NCBI GenBank assembly: GCA_001298575.1
Contig: LJCV01000088.1
Coordinates: forward strand, 1-64,000
Reading direction: 5' to 3'
From: Actinobacteria bacterium OK074
GTDB lineage: Bacteria; Actinomycetota; Actinomycetes; Streptomycetales; Streptomycetaceae
DNA length: 64,000 nt
Of the stretch, positions 16,923 through 24,675 are shown piece after piece. The translations under genes and the position numbers were made by a program. Position 1 is the first letter of the stretch, and the number at the start of each line of letters is the position of its first letter. The notes under the pieces were generated by a model. That model saw nothing but the letters and a program-made list of their open reading frames with translations, was not told where the DNA came from and ran no database searches.

Positions 16923-18111
16923 ACGACGGGGCGCCTGGGTCGTGCTGGGCGGCGTCCACCTCATCAACGGCACCCGGCCGCGGACGGACGACGACCCGCT
17001 GGTCCTGGTGCGCGTGGCCCCGCTGGAGGAGGTCCGGCCCAGCACCACGGTGGTGGTGCGCTGGGCGGACCTCGGCACCTGCGAGGCGGTGGTCCTGACC
17101 GGCGGCGGACGGCTGCTCGGCCGGGTCCTGGTCCAGGGCGAGCAACTGTTCGAGGACGGCTTCGCCGGTCCCGCGCTGCGGCCCCTGGTGGGCTCGGCGG
17201 GCTCCGCCCTCGTGCCGCTGTGCTACCTGTCCGAGCACCCCGGCGGCGGCTACCACGGCTACGCGCAGATCCGCGCCCACGCCGAGGACGCCTGCTTCGT
17301 GCGCAGCACGGCGGAGCCCGTCGGCCACGGCGAGGTGGACCAACTCCACTGGCTGGACGGCATCCTGACGGCCCATCAGACATATGTGCCGCAACTCGGC
17401 AATCACCACCTGTACTTCCGCAACCACTTCAAGGGCACCGAGCTGGAGTACAAGTACACGCTCGACCCGGCCCCGGACATCTGGGAGGCCGCGACGGAGG
17501 TGCTGCGGGCGCTGCGGGCGGGTGAACTGCCCGGCTGCCGGCCGGAGTACCGCGAGGACTTCCAGATCTGGTACTACGACAACCACCTCTTCGACGTCCT
17601 GGGCCCCGAGTCCGAGCGCGGCTACGCCTCCTTCATCCCCTCCACCGACGGCAGGAACATCCTCAAACGCAAGTGGTTCGCCGAGGACTCCTTCGCCCGC
17701 CGCGAGGAACTCACCCACGGCGTCGACCTCGCCCCCGCGGACTTCGCCGACCACCTCACCGGCGAACTCGGCCTGACCGTACGGCCCATGCCGCCGTTCC
17801 GGCGGGTCCGCTACGACGTCCAGTGCGAGTCGATGCGGACCGGGCACATCTACGGCCTGTTCTTCGACCACTGCCGGCTGATCGACGCGCCCGACGTGGT
17901 GCTGTCGCAGTGCGAGGTGGAGTACCTGCGCTCGCGCAACCTCCTGGAGGCCGAGGAGGGCGAGGTGGTGGCGGAGATGGACCGCATCGACACCTGGATG
18001 CGGGAGTTCCTCGCCGACCGCGGCTGGGCCAAGGAGCGCTCCTTCTACTCCAAGCGCAGCTTCCTGCGCGACGTGGTGGCCGCACGGCCGGAGCTGGAGC
18101 CGGGCAGGTGA
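16912..18111 (+). CDS. CYTH-like (triphosphate tunnel) domain protein, uncertain
   Basis: This 399-aa soluble protein overlaps the previous stop by 11 bases (RBS AAGGAGCG). I do not recognise the N-terminal about 150 residues. From about 165 the sequence HFKGTELEYKYTL contains an ExExK motif (Glu177, Glu179, Lys181), the hallmark of CYTH/triphosphate tunnel metalloenzymes, followed by charged strand-like segments (RRVRYDVQCES, QCEVEYLRSRN) spaced as in that barrel. Members hydrolyse or transfer nucleoside triphosphate or polyphosphate phosphates, or form cyclic AMP. Assignment rests on the motif alone, but the neighbouring phosphotransferase and phosphodiesterase make phosphate chemistry plausible. 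Confidence 0.6.
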   Translation: MSTERRGAWVVLGGVHLINGTRPRTDDDPLVLVRVAPLEEVRPSTTVVVRWADLGTCEAVVLTGGGRLLGRVLVQGEQLFEDGFAGPALRPLVGSAGSALVPLCYLSEHPGGGYHGYAQIRAHAEDACFVRSTAEPVGHGEVDQLHWLDGILTAHQTYVPQLGNHHLYFRNHFKGTELEYKYTLDPAPDIWEAATEVLRALRAGELPGCRPEYREDFQIWYYDNHLFDVLGPESERGYASFIPSTDGRNILKRKWFAEDSFARREELTHGVDLAPADFADHLTGELGLTVRPMPPFRRVRYDVQCESMRTGHIYGLFFDHCRLIDAPDVVLSQCEVEYLRSRNLLEAEEGEVVAEMDRIDTWMREFLADRGWAKERSFYSKRSFLRDVVAARPELEPGR

Positions 18112-19796
18112 CGGTCTACTGGCTGGTCTGGGACGCGGCGGCGCACTGGATCGTGGACCGGCTGACCGCGCAGGGCGCGCTGCCCAACGTGGCCCGGCTG
18201 CGAGCCGCCGGGGTCGGCGCGGCGGCCCATCCGCCGGCCCCCAACTGCCAGACCCCGCCCTCGCTGGCCACGCTGTTCACCGGCACCTGGCCGGAGGAGC
18301 ACGGCGTCACCGGCTTCCGGATCCCGGGTACCGGCGGCGCGGTGGAGGAGTCGGCCGCCGCCTTCGCGCCGGGCCGCTGCGCGGTGCCGACGGTGTGGCA
18401 GCGGGCCGCCGAGGCCGGGTTGCGCACCGCGGCCGTGCACGTGCCCTGGACCATCGGCGCCGACGGCCGCGCGGAGCAGGGCATCGACGTCGCCCTGGAG
18501 GCGTACAGCGACCGCATCGACCGGCAGGCCGCGCTGCCCCTCACGGGTGGCCGCGAGCACTTCGCCGTCGGCCCGCATCCGCTGGACGTGACTCCGGAGG
18601 GCGACCGGATCCGGGTCCGCAGCGGGGAACGGTCCGTGACACTGGGCGAAGGGGACGCCGGCTGGCGGCAGTTGCGGCTGGGCTCGGACAGCGGGATCTG
18701 GCTGCGGCTGGTCGCGGTCGGCGATCGGCGGATCCTGCTGCGGACCGGCGCCTGGCGGCCCCGGGTGGTGGGCCACGACCGGACGCTGACCGGGGCGCTC
18801 ACCGAGGACGGGGCGCTGCCGGTGTTCGCCGGGGAGGGCGTCGGCCCCTCCTACCGGGCGGGGCTGCTCGGGCCCCGGCTCGTGGACGGCGGCGACGGCT
18901 TCGCGGAGGACCTGTTCGTCTCCTCCGTGGGCTGTGTGCAGCGCTCCTTCGAGGCCCCGGCGCGCACGGTGCTGTGGCGGCACGCCGCCGACCTGGTCGT
19001 GATGTACCTGCCCACCACCGACGACCTGGGCCACGAGCTGATCGGCTGGTGCGACCCGAAGTCCGCCGCCCACCGCCCGGACGTGGCCGAGCGGATCTGG
19101 CAGCGCGTCACCACGGTGTACGGCTGGGCGGACCGGCTCCTGGGCGAGGTGCTCGACCGCGCCGGTGAGCAGGACTCCGTGCTGCTCGGCGCGGACCACG
19201 GGATCGCCGGTACGGCCTGGTCGGTGCACCCCAACGAGGCGCTGATCGCGGCCGGGCTCGCCGCCCGCACCCCCGAGGGGGCCGTCGACCCCGGCCGGTC
19301 CCAGGTGCTCTACCACCCGGCGGACAACGGCTCCCTGTGGGTCAACCACGCGGACCTTCCCGGCGGTCTGGTGCCGCGCTCCGCCGCCCGCGCCCTGCTC
19401 GACCGGGCCGAGGCCGCCCTGCGCTCCGTGACCGACCCGTCCGGCACCCGCCCGGTGACCACCGGCTTCACCGCGTCGCCTGGCTGCGATCCGGCGGTGG
19501 TCCGCCATGTGCTGTTCGACCCCGACTGCCTGCCGTCGGCCACGCTCCGGCCCGACCGCGCGGTGGTCGCCCCCGTCCGCAAGCCCGGCGCGCACATCAC
19601 CAACAACGGTGACCCCAGGCTGCACGCGGTGTTCGCCGCGCGCGGTCCGGGCCTGGCGCCCGGCGTGGACCTGGGCACCGTGGACAACACCGTCCCGGCC
19701 CAAGTGGCCCTGCGCCAGCTCGGCCTGAACGAGAGCTGCCGTCCCCGTCAGACCCGACCCGACACCCCTGCGAGGCGTGTGTGCACCGCTACATGA
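18108..19796 (+). CDS. Type I phosphodiesterase / alkaline phosphatase superfamily hydrolase
   Basis: The 562-aa protein has the superfamily metal-site pattern: YWLVWDAAAHW (Asp), NCQTPPSLATLFTGTWPEEHGVTGF (nucleophile Thr and metal His), TTDDLGHELIGW (Asp/His) and LLGADHGIAGT (Asp-His). Such enzymes cleave phosphodiesters, phosphonates or pyrophosphates, or act as cofactor-independent phosphomutases. No signal peptide is seen, so it acts in the cytosol. GTG 18108 overlaps the upstream stop (GTGA). It probably trims or rearranges a phosphorylated intermediate made by the kinase-type neighbours. Confidence 0.85.
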   Translation: MTVYWLVWDAAAHWIVDRLTAQGALPNVARLRAAGVGAAAHPPAPNCQTPPSLATLFTGTWPEEHGVTGFRIPGTGGAVEESAAAFAPGRCAVPTVWQRAAEAGLRTAAVHVPWTIGADGRAEQGIDVALEAYSDRIDRQAALPLTGGREHFAVGPHPLDVTPEGDRIRVRSGERSVTLGEGDAGWRQLRLGSDSGIWLRLVAVGDRRILLRTGAWRPRVVGHDRTLTGALTEDGALPVFAGEGVGPSYRAGLLGPRLVDGGDGFAEDLFVSSVGCVQRSFEAPARTVLWRHAADLVVMYLPTTDDLGHELIGWCDPKSAAHRPDVAERIWQRVTTVYGWADRLLGEVLDRAGEQDSVLLGADHGIAGTAWSVHPNEALIAAGLAARTPEGAVDPGRSQVLYHPADNGSLWVNHADLPGGLVPRSAARALLDRAEAALRSVTDPSGTRPVTTGFTASPGCDPAVVRHVLFDPDCLPSATLRPDRAVVAPVRKPGAHITNNGDPRLHAVFAARGPGLAPGVDLGTVDNTVPAQVALRQLGLNESCRPRQTRPDTPARRVCTAT

Positions 19797-20827
19797 ACTT
19801 CCTCGACACCACCCTGCACTTCGACCTGGACGGCGAGGCCGAGAAGTCCTTCGAGCCGGTGGCCCGCTTCTTCCGCCACACCATCGCCGACGAACCGGCC
19901 AACGAACCCGCCTTCCACATCAGGTTCGTCCCCTACGACCCCGCCGAGCAGCCCCCGGCCGGCCGGCCCGCGGTGATCCGGCAGAGCACGGCCCCGGAGT
20001 TCACCTTCCACGCCCTGCTCTCCCGTCACGGCGACCGCCTCGTCTACGCCAACGAGCACACCCGGCTCGACGTGCCCGTGGACACCGCGGTGGACCAGCG
20101 GTTCGAGGTCGGCATCACCGACGGCTCGGTGTGCCAACTCATGGACTTCATCCGGGACTTGATCATCCGCACCGAGGAGACCCGCGGCACCGTCGTGCTG
20201 CACGCCTCCGGGGTCCACCGGGACGGCCGCGCCTACGCCATCGCCGGTCCCAAGGGCGCGGGCAAGACCACCACCCTGCTCTCGGTCCTCAGCAGGCCCG
20301 GCTGGCGGTACTTCACCGGCGACAAGCTGTTCTGCCGGATCGCCGAGGACGGCGGCATCACCGCCACGCCCTGGCGCGACCTCCCCTACGTGGGCGCCGG
20401 AACCCTGCGCGAGCACCCGGAGCTGGTCGACTGGGTGCGCGCCAACACCGGCCTGGACCCGGCCGAACTGCCCGCCCGCGAGAAGCTGTTGCTGGACGCG
20501 GACGCCTTCGAGGCGTGGCTGGGCTCGGCGTTCGGCCCGGAGCCGCTCCAACTCGCCGGAATCCTGCTGCCCGAGGTCCGCCCCGGCGAGCCGTTCGCCG
20601 TCGAGCCGGTCACCGAGGAGCCGGCCCGCTGGATGGAGCTGAACCGGATCGTGGACCGCTCCATCGACACCACCTTCTTCGGCTGGCAGCACTACCTGGT
20701 CCCCGACTACGCGGCCTTCTACGCGACCCTGTCGGCCATGCGCCCGCACCTGGAGGGCCTGGCGATGCTCCGGCTGACCGGCGTCCTGGACGTGGACCTC
20801 GACGCGGCCCTGGCACAGGCGTCATGA
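19781..20827 (+). CDS. HprK-like P-loop serine kinase-family protein
   Basis: The 348-aa protein has VVLHASGV (His141) followed by YAIAGPKGAGKTTTLL (Walker A, about 156-164) and GWRYFTGDKLFCR, the order found in HPr kinase/phosphorylase and related small-molecule kinases. The true HPr-kinase signature loop is not evident, and such orphan HprK-like genes are common in peptide and nucleoside clusters. GTG 19781 is preceded by GAGG at 5 bases; ATG 19793 is an alternative. It overlaps the upstream stop by 16 bases. The likely role is phosphorylation of a pathway intermediate. Confidence 0.75.
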   Translation: MHRYMNFLDTTLHFDLDGEAEKSFEPVARFFRHTIADEPANEPAFHIRFVPYDPAEQPPAGRPAVIRQSTAPEFTFHALLSRHGDRLVYANEHTRLDVPVDTAVDQRFEVGITDGSVCQLMDFIRDLIIRTEETRGTVVLHASGVHRDGRAYAIAGPKGAGKTTTLLSVLSRPGWRYFTGDKLFCRIAEDGGITATPWRDLPYVGAGTLREHPELVDWVRANTGLDPAELPAREKLLLDADAFEAWLGSAFGPEPLQLAGILLPEVRPGEPFAVEPVTEEPARWMELNRIVDRSIDTTFFGWQHYLVPDYAAFYATLSAMRPHLEGLAMLRLTGVLDVDLDAALAQAS

Positions 20828-21390
20828 GCGCACCCCAGCTGCGCATCGCGGTGATCGGCCACTCCGGCAGCGGCAAGTCCACCTGCGCGAGCATCCTGAA
20901 GCAGTACGCCGCCGAGCAGGGGCTGAGCTTCGCCCGGATCGCGCTGGCCCGGCCGCTGTACGAACTCCAGGACCGCGTGTACGCCACCGCGGGCGCCCCG
21001 TTACGGGCGGGCGCCCAGGACCAGGTGCTGATGGAGGACCTCGCGGGTCATCTGCGCCGCCTCAACCCCCGTGCCCTGGCGGACGACTTCGCCGCCCGGC
21101 TGGCGCACTGCCCGGCCGGACTCGTCGTCAACGACGACCTGCGCGATCCCTTGATCGACGCCCCCGCGTTACGGGAGCTGGGCTTCCGGATCCTGCGGAT
21201 CACCTGCGACGAGGGACTGCGGCTGGCCCGGCTGACCGAACGCGCCGACCTCACCCGGGCCGACGCCTCCACCCGCAACCTCGACCTGATCGAACCGGAC
21301 GTCGTGCTCGACAACAGCACCGACCTCACCGCGTACCGGGCCGCGATCCACGCCACCGTCCGGTCCCTGCGAGAAAGTTGTGCCCTGTGA
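20824..21390 (+). CDS. Small P-loop nucleotide/small-molecule kinase
   Basis: The 188-aa protein begins RIAVIGHSGSGKSTCAS (Walker A, residues 10-20) and has LVVNDDLRDP plus ILRITCDEGLRLARLTERADL, which resembles the lid/Arg region of deoxynucleotide monophosphate or phosphomevalonate-type kinases. ATGA overlap with the upstream gene. Two leucines are TTA-encoded (21001-21003 and 21169-21171), which is rare at this GC content and predicts bldA-tRNA dependence of at least this step. The substrate is unknown; the adjacent deaminase homologues suggest a nucleotide-like compound. Confidence 0.8.
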   Translation: MSAPQLRIAVIGHSGSGKSTCASILKQYAAEQGLSFARIALARPLYELQDRVYATAGAPLRAGAQDQVLMEDLAGHLRRLNPRALADDFAARLAHCPAGLVVNDDLRDPLIDAPALRELGFRILRITCDEGLRLARLTERADLTRADASTRNLDLIEPDVVLDNSTDLTAYRAAIHATVRSLRESCAL

Positions 21391-22004
21391 TCCTCACCGG
21401 TCCCGAGATCGCCCGGGCGGTGGCCGCGGGCGACATCCACATCGACGACTTCGACCCCACCCGCCTCGAACCCAACTCCTACGGCTTCCGGCTGGCCCCC
21501 GAACTCCTGGTCTACGACAAGGAGATGCTGGACAGCCAGCAGGCGCCGCCGTCCACCGGCATCACCATGGACGCCGCCGGGCACGTACTGGAACCGGGCC
21601 GGTTCTACCTCGGCAGCACCATGGAGACCATGGGCAGCCCGCACTACGCGGCCACCCTCTACGCCTGCCGGTCGGTCTCCACCCTGGGCGTGTGGATCCA
21701 GTTCTCCGCCCCGCTCGGACACAGCGGCGCGCTCTTCCCGTGGACGCTGGAGATCACCGTCGCCAACCCGGTGCGGCTGTACCCGGGCATGTGCATCGGC
21801 AAGCTCGCCTTCTGGGCCATGCAGGGCGAACCCCTGCTCTACGACGGCAAGTACACCGGTTCGACGGCGGCGGTCGCCTCCCGGCTGAGCGAGGACCCAA
21901 GCGGTCCCGGGGAGATGAGTCACGCCCCCGAGCCGCCCGGCACGGGAACACACACCACCTCCCCGGGACCACTCGCCGTCCTGCCCGCGACGGAGGGCAG
22001 CTGA
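21387..22004 (+). CDS. Second dCTP-deaminase homologue, stand-alone
   Basis: The 205-aa product aligns without gaps over about 160 residues to the N-terminal domain of the 14439 fusion. It keeps the catalytic-type Glu (WTLEIT, Glu122) that the fusion lacks, but the substrate-binding RSSxxR motif kept by the fusion is here CRSVST (94-99). GTG 21387 (GTGA overlap) is chosen because it reproduces the ILTGxEIAR start of the fusion. A disordered Pro/Ser-rich tail follows residue 165. True Dcd is about 190 aa and makes dUMP precursors from dCTP; this pair is probably repurposed. Confidence 0.8.
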   Translation: MILTGPEIARAVAAGDIHIDDFDPTRLEPNSYGFRLAPELLVYDKEMLDSQQAPPSTGITMDAAGHVLEPGRFYLGSTMETMGSPHYAATLYACRSVSTLGVWIQFSAPLGHSGALFPWTLEITVANPVRLYPGMCIGKLAFWAMQGEPLLYDGKYTGSTAAVASRLSEDPSGPGEMSHAPEPPGTGTHTTSPGPLAVLPATEGS

Positions 22005-22005
22005 C

Positions 22006-23010
22006 ATGGCTTCGGGAACGGGCGCCCAGGACCGGCTGCTCGACATCGCCGAGCTGCGCGAACTCTCCCGCCGCAGGCCCGTCCGGGCCACGCTGGCCAT
22101 CGCCCGGCAGTGGGCGGTGATCCTCGTGGCCGCGGCCGGCGCGGTGTACTTCGACCGCTGGTACGGCTATCTGGCGGCGATCGTGGTCATCGCGACCCGC
22201 CAGCACGCGCTCGCGGTGCTGATGCACGACGGCGCGCACCGCCTGCTGTTCGCCGACCGCCGGGTCAACGACCTGGTCAGCGATCTGCTGCTGGCGTTCC
22301 CGCTGTTCATCAGCACCGCCCTGTACCGGCGCCACCACCTGGAGCACCACCGCTACCTCAACACCGAACGGGACCCGGACTACGACCCGGCCGCGATCGA
22401 CAACTCCACCCGCGACTGGATCCGGCTGTTCGCCGCGGACGCGGTGGCGCTGAACATCGTCAAGACCGTCGGCACCCTGGACCAGTTCTCGCTGCTGCCG
22501 GTGTTGCGCGGGGACCGCACGGTGGCCCGGGCGATGGGCCGCGCCCGCTGCGCGCTGTTCCTCGGCGGTCTGGCCGTGCTGGCGGCGGTCCTGGTGGCGA
22601 CCGGGTGGTGGCTGCCGTATCTGCTGCTGTGGATCGTGCCGATGATCACCGCGCTGAGCATGATCCTGCGGCTGCGCGACATGGCCGAGCACGTGGGCTG
22701 CGAACAGGACGCCGGGATCGGCGGCACCCGGTCGGTGCTCGCCGGTGCCGTGGAACGCGCCCTGTTCTCCCCGTGCAGGATCAACTACCACCTGGCGCAC
22801 CACCTCTACCCCAGCGTCCCCTGCTACAACCTGGGCGCCCTGCACCGCCGCCTCATGGAACACCAGGCCGTGCGCGAGCAGGCCCGGATCTCGCACTCCT
22901 ATCTCTTCGGCCCGGCCAGCGTGCTGCGGCACGTCGCCGAGGCGCGCGCCCTGCGGTACGCCACCGGGTCCCCGGACTCCGGGCCGACGGCGCAGAGCCC
23001 GGCCGCGTAA
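22006..23010 (+). CDS. Membrane fatty-acid desaturase/hydroxylase family protein
   Basis: The 334-aa integral membrane di-iron protein has the three His clusters: HDGAH (74-78), RRHHLEHH (110-115) and NYHLAHH (about 260-266), plus an extra His in RDMAEHVG. Hydrophobic segments lie around 37-70, 90-105 and 180-220. The family introduces double bonds or hydroxyl groups into acyl chains or lipid-like substrates using oxygen. RBS GGAGGG, one base after the upstream stop. In this cluster it suggests a lipid moiety or oxidative tailoring step. Confidence 0.88.
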   Translation: MASGTGAQDRLLDIAELRELSRRRPVRATLAIARQWAVILVAAAGAVYFDRWYGYLAAIVVIATRQHALAVLMHDGAHRLLFADRRVNDLVSDLLLAFPLFISTALYRRHHLEHHRYLNTERDPDYDPAAIDNSTRDWIRLFAADAVALNIVKTVGTLDQFSLLPVLRGDRTVARAMGRARCALFLGGLAVLAAVLVATGWWLPYLLLWIVPMITALSMILRLRDMAEHVGCEQDAGIGGTRSVLAGAVERALFSPCRINYHLAHHLYPSVPCYNLGALHRRLMEHQAVREQARISHSYLFGPASVLRHVAEARALRYATGSPDSGPTAQSPAA

Positions 23011-23055
23011 CCCGCGGCAACGCCCGCACCCCACCCCCACGGAACGAGGAGCCCG

Positions 23056-24081
23056 ATGGCCATCACGCCCGAGACGCGACTGCGCCATGTCGACACCTTC
23101 CTGGCCTCGCGCGGACTGACCTTCGACGGTCTGGAACCCCTGCTGACCGGCAGGACCGGGGCGGCCCGCCACTTCCTGCTCACCAGCTCCCCGGTGCACG
23201 GGCTCGCCAACTCCACCAGCGACGTGGACTTCATCCGGATCCAGGCCGAGCCGATGACGGGCGCCCGGATGGCGACCCAGCTGTTCGAGGGCCCCAACCA
23301 CCTCGAATCCATCTCCTTCGCCGCCGACGAGGTCGACGCCGCGCTCACCGACCTGCGCGCCCTGGCCGGGGCCGGTCCGCGCGAGGCCGTGCTCGCGTAC
23401 CGCGGCTGGGACAAGCGGCACGAGTTCCGCCGCAAGCACCTGGAGCGGTCGGTCAACGGCGTGGCCCTGGACCGGACCCTGCCCTACCTGGACCATCTGC
23501 CGGAGCTGGCCCGGCTGTGGAAGTGGTCCTCCCTGCACACCGCGACCGAGCAGGTGCTGTTCCTGTCGCTGGCCGAGGCGGCGGGCGGGCGCCGCGGCCG
23601 GGTCGGCTACGCGGTGAACGCGCTGCTGTACCTGATGGACGCCGTGCTCTCGCACCACCTGGACGTGTACTCCAACCGCAAGTGGTTCCTGCTGCGCTGG
23701 ACCCGTTTCCGCCAACTGCACGCGGCCGAACCGGTGGTGGCGGCCGTGGACGCGCTGCGCTCCCCCGTCTCCGAGGCCCTCGCGGGCAAGGACACGGGCC
23801 CGCTGGCACCCGCGCTGACGGCCCTGCTCACCGAGGTGTACGCCGTCGCCGGTGAGGGGCACGCGCCGACGCTCGCCGTGGCGCCCGCGGGCGAGCCGGT
23901 ACGGCAGCGCTTCCTGCCCGGGGCGGACATGCTGCTGGGTTCGAGCACCGCGTTCCTGGGCCAGGAGCCGCTGCCCGCCGGGGAGATCCCCCTCGCCGAC
24001 CTGCCGGGGTGTGTCGCCGCCCCCGTCGACCTGCTGCGCGCCGCCCGCGCGGGCGCGGTGACGCTGCTCCCCGCGGCCTGA
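23056..24081 (+). CDS. Nucleotidyltransferase-fold protein (DNA polymerase beta-like superfamily)
   Basis: The 341-aa protein has SSPVHGLANSTSDVDF (residues 44-59), which matches the hG-S...DxD pattern of minimal nucleotidyltransferases with Asp56 and Asp58 as metal ligands. The remainder is helical, with a conserved-looking RGWDKRHEFRRKHLERS segment. The family transfers NMP to alcohols, amines or phosphates. I cannot name the substrate. ATG 23056 follows GAGGAG. The adjacent 176-aa helical gene may be its partner, since small helical proteins often accompany this fold. Confidence 0.65.
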   Translation: MAITPETRLRHVDTFLASRGLTFDGLEPLLTGRTGAARHFLLTSSPVHGLANSTSDVDFIRIQAEPMTGARMATQLFEGPNHLESISFAADEVDAALTDLRALAGAGPREAVLAYRGWDKRHEFRRKHLERSVNGVALDRTLPYLDHLPELARLWKWSSLHTATEQVLFLSLAEAAGGRRGRVGYAVNALLYLMDAVLSHHLDVYSNRKWFLLRWTRFRQLHAAEPVVAAVDALRSPVSEALAGKDTGPLAPALTALLTEVYAVAGEGHAPTLAVAPAGEPVRQRFLPGADMLLGSSTAFLGQEPLPAGEIPLADLPGCVAAPVDLLRAARAGAVTLLPAA

Positions 24082-24143
24082 CCCCCGGGCCCCCGAACCT
24101 CACTGACCTGCATCGCCCTGCATCGACCTGCTGAAGGAGCCTG

Positions 24144-24674
24144 ATGGAACTCGCCCTCTTCCCCGGTGTGCGGGCCGGCCGCGGCCTGCCCCCCGAGGCC
24201 GCGGTCCGGGCCTGGGCCACCGTGGCCTGGCTGATGTCCGTCGACGGCCGTGCCTACGTCGAGGACCTGGACGGCGGCGCCGACCAGCCGCAGCTGCGCC
24301 AGGTCGTCAAACTCCGCCTGCTGGAGCTGCTGTCCGAGATGGACACCCGGCTGACCGGGGCCGAACCCGCCGGGGAGGGGCACCAGTTGGCCCTGGCCCT
24401 GGAGTACGGGTTGCACGAGGTGTGCCACGCCTCCGGCCCCGAGCTGGCCCAGATCTTCGCCCTGGAGCAGGAGCTCGGCGGCGACGAGGCCGACGACACG
24501 GCCGTGCGCGAGCTGTGGCACGGACTGTGCGAGGCGTTCCCGGGCAAGATCCCCGACCCGCTGGTGGCGAGCGGCCAGAGCGAGGTGCTGCGGGCGCTGC
24601 GGAACTGGAACAAGCTGTGCGCCTCCGCGGGCACGGACGCGGCGTTCCTCGAACCCTTCCTCAAGGACGCGTGA
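24144..24674 (+). CDS. Unrecognised 176-aa helical protein
   Basis: I do not recognise the family. The product is acidic and predicted almost wholly helical, with Leu/Glu-rich segments (LRQVVKLRLLELLSEMDTRL, ALALEYGLHEVCHASG, LRALRNWNKLCASAG). AAGGAG stands 5 bases before ATG 24144. It lies between the nucleotidyltransferase-fold gene and the aminotransferase (1-bp gap), so it belongs to the operon. It could be a partner subunit or carrier-like scaffold. No phosphopantetheine motif is present. Confidence 0.75.
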   Translation: MELALFPGVRAGRGLPPEAAVRAWATVAWLMSVDGRAYVEDLDGGADQPQLRQVVKLRLLELLSEMDTRLTGAEPAGEGHQLALALEYGLHEVCHASGPELAQIFALEQELGGDEADDTAVRELWHGLCEAFPGKIPDPLVASGQSEVLRALRNWNKLCASAGTDAAFLEPFLKDA

Positions 24675-24675
24675 C

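Noticed and set aside
12219..17078. A 1619-residue open frame on the minus strand
   Set aside because: It is antisense to ureC and the fusion gene, whose protein families are unmistakable. Its translation is low-complexity Arg/Gly/Pro/His, typical of antisense frames in GC-rich DNA.
21387..22004. Treating this as the housekeeping dCTP deaminase
   Set aside because: The substrate motif is altered, a gapless paralogue is fused to a dikinase in the same operon, and the genes are coupled to biosynthetic neighbours.
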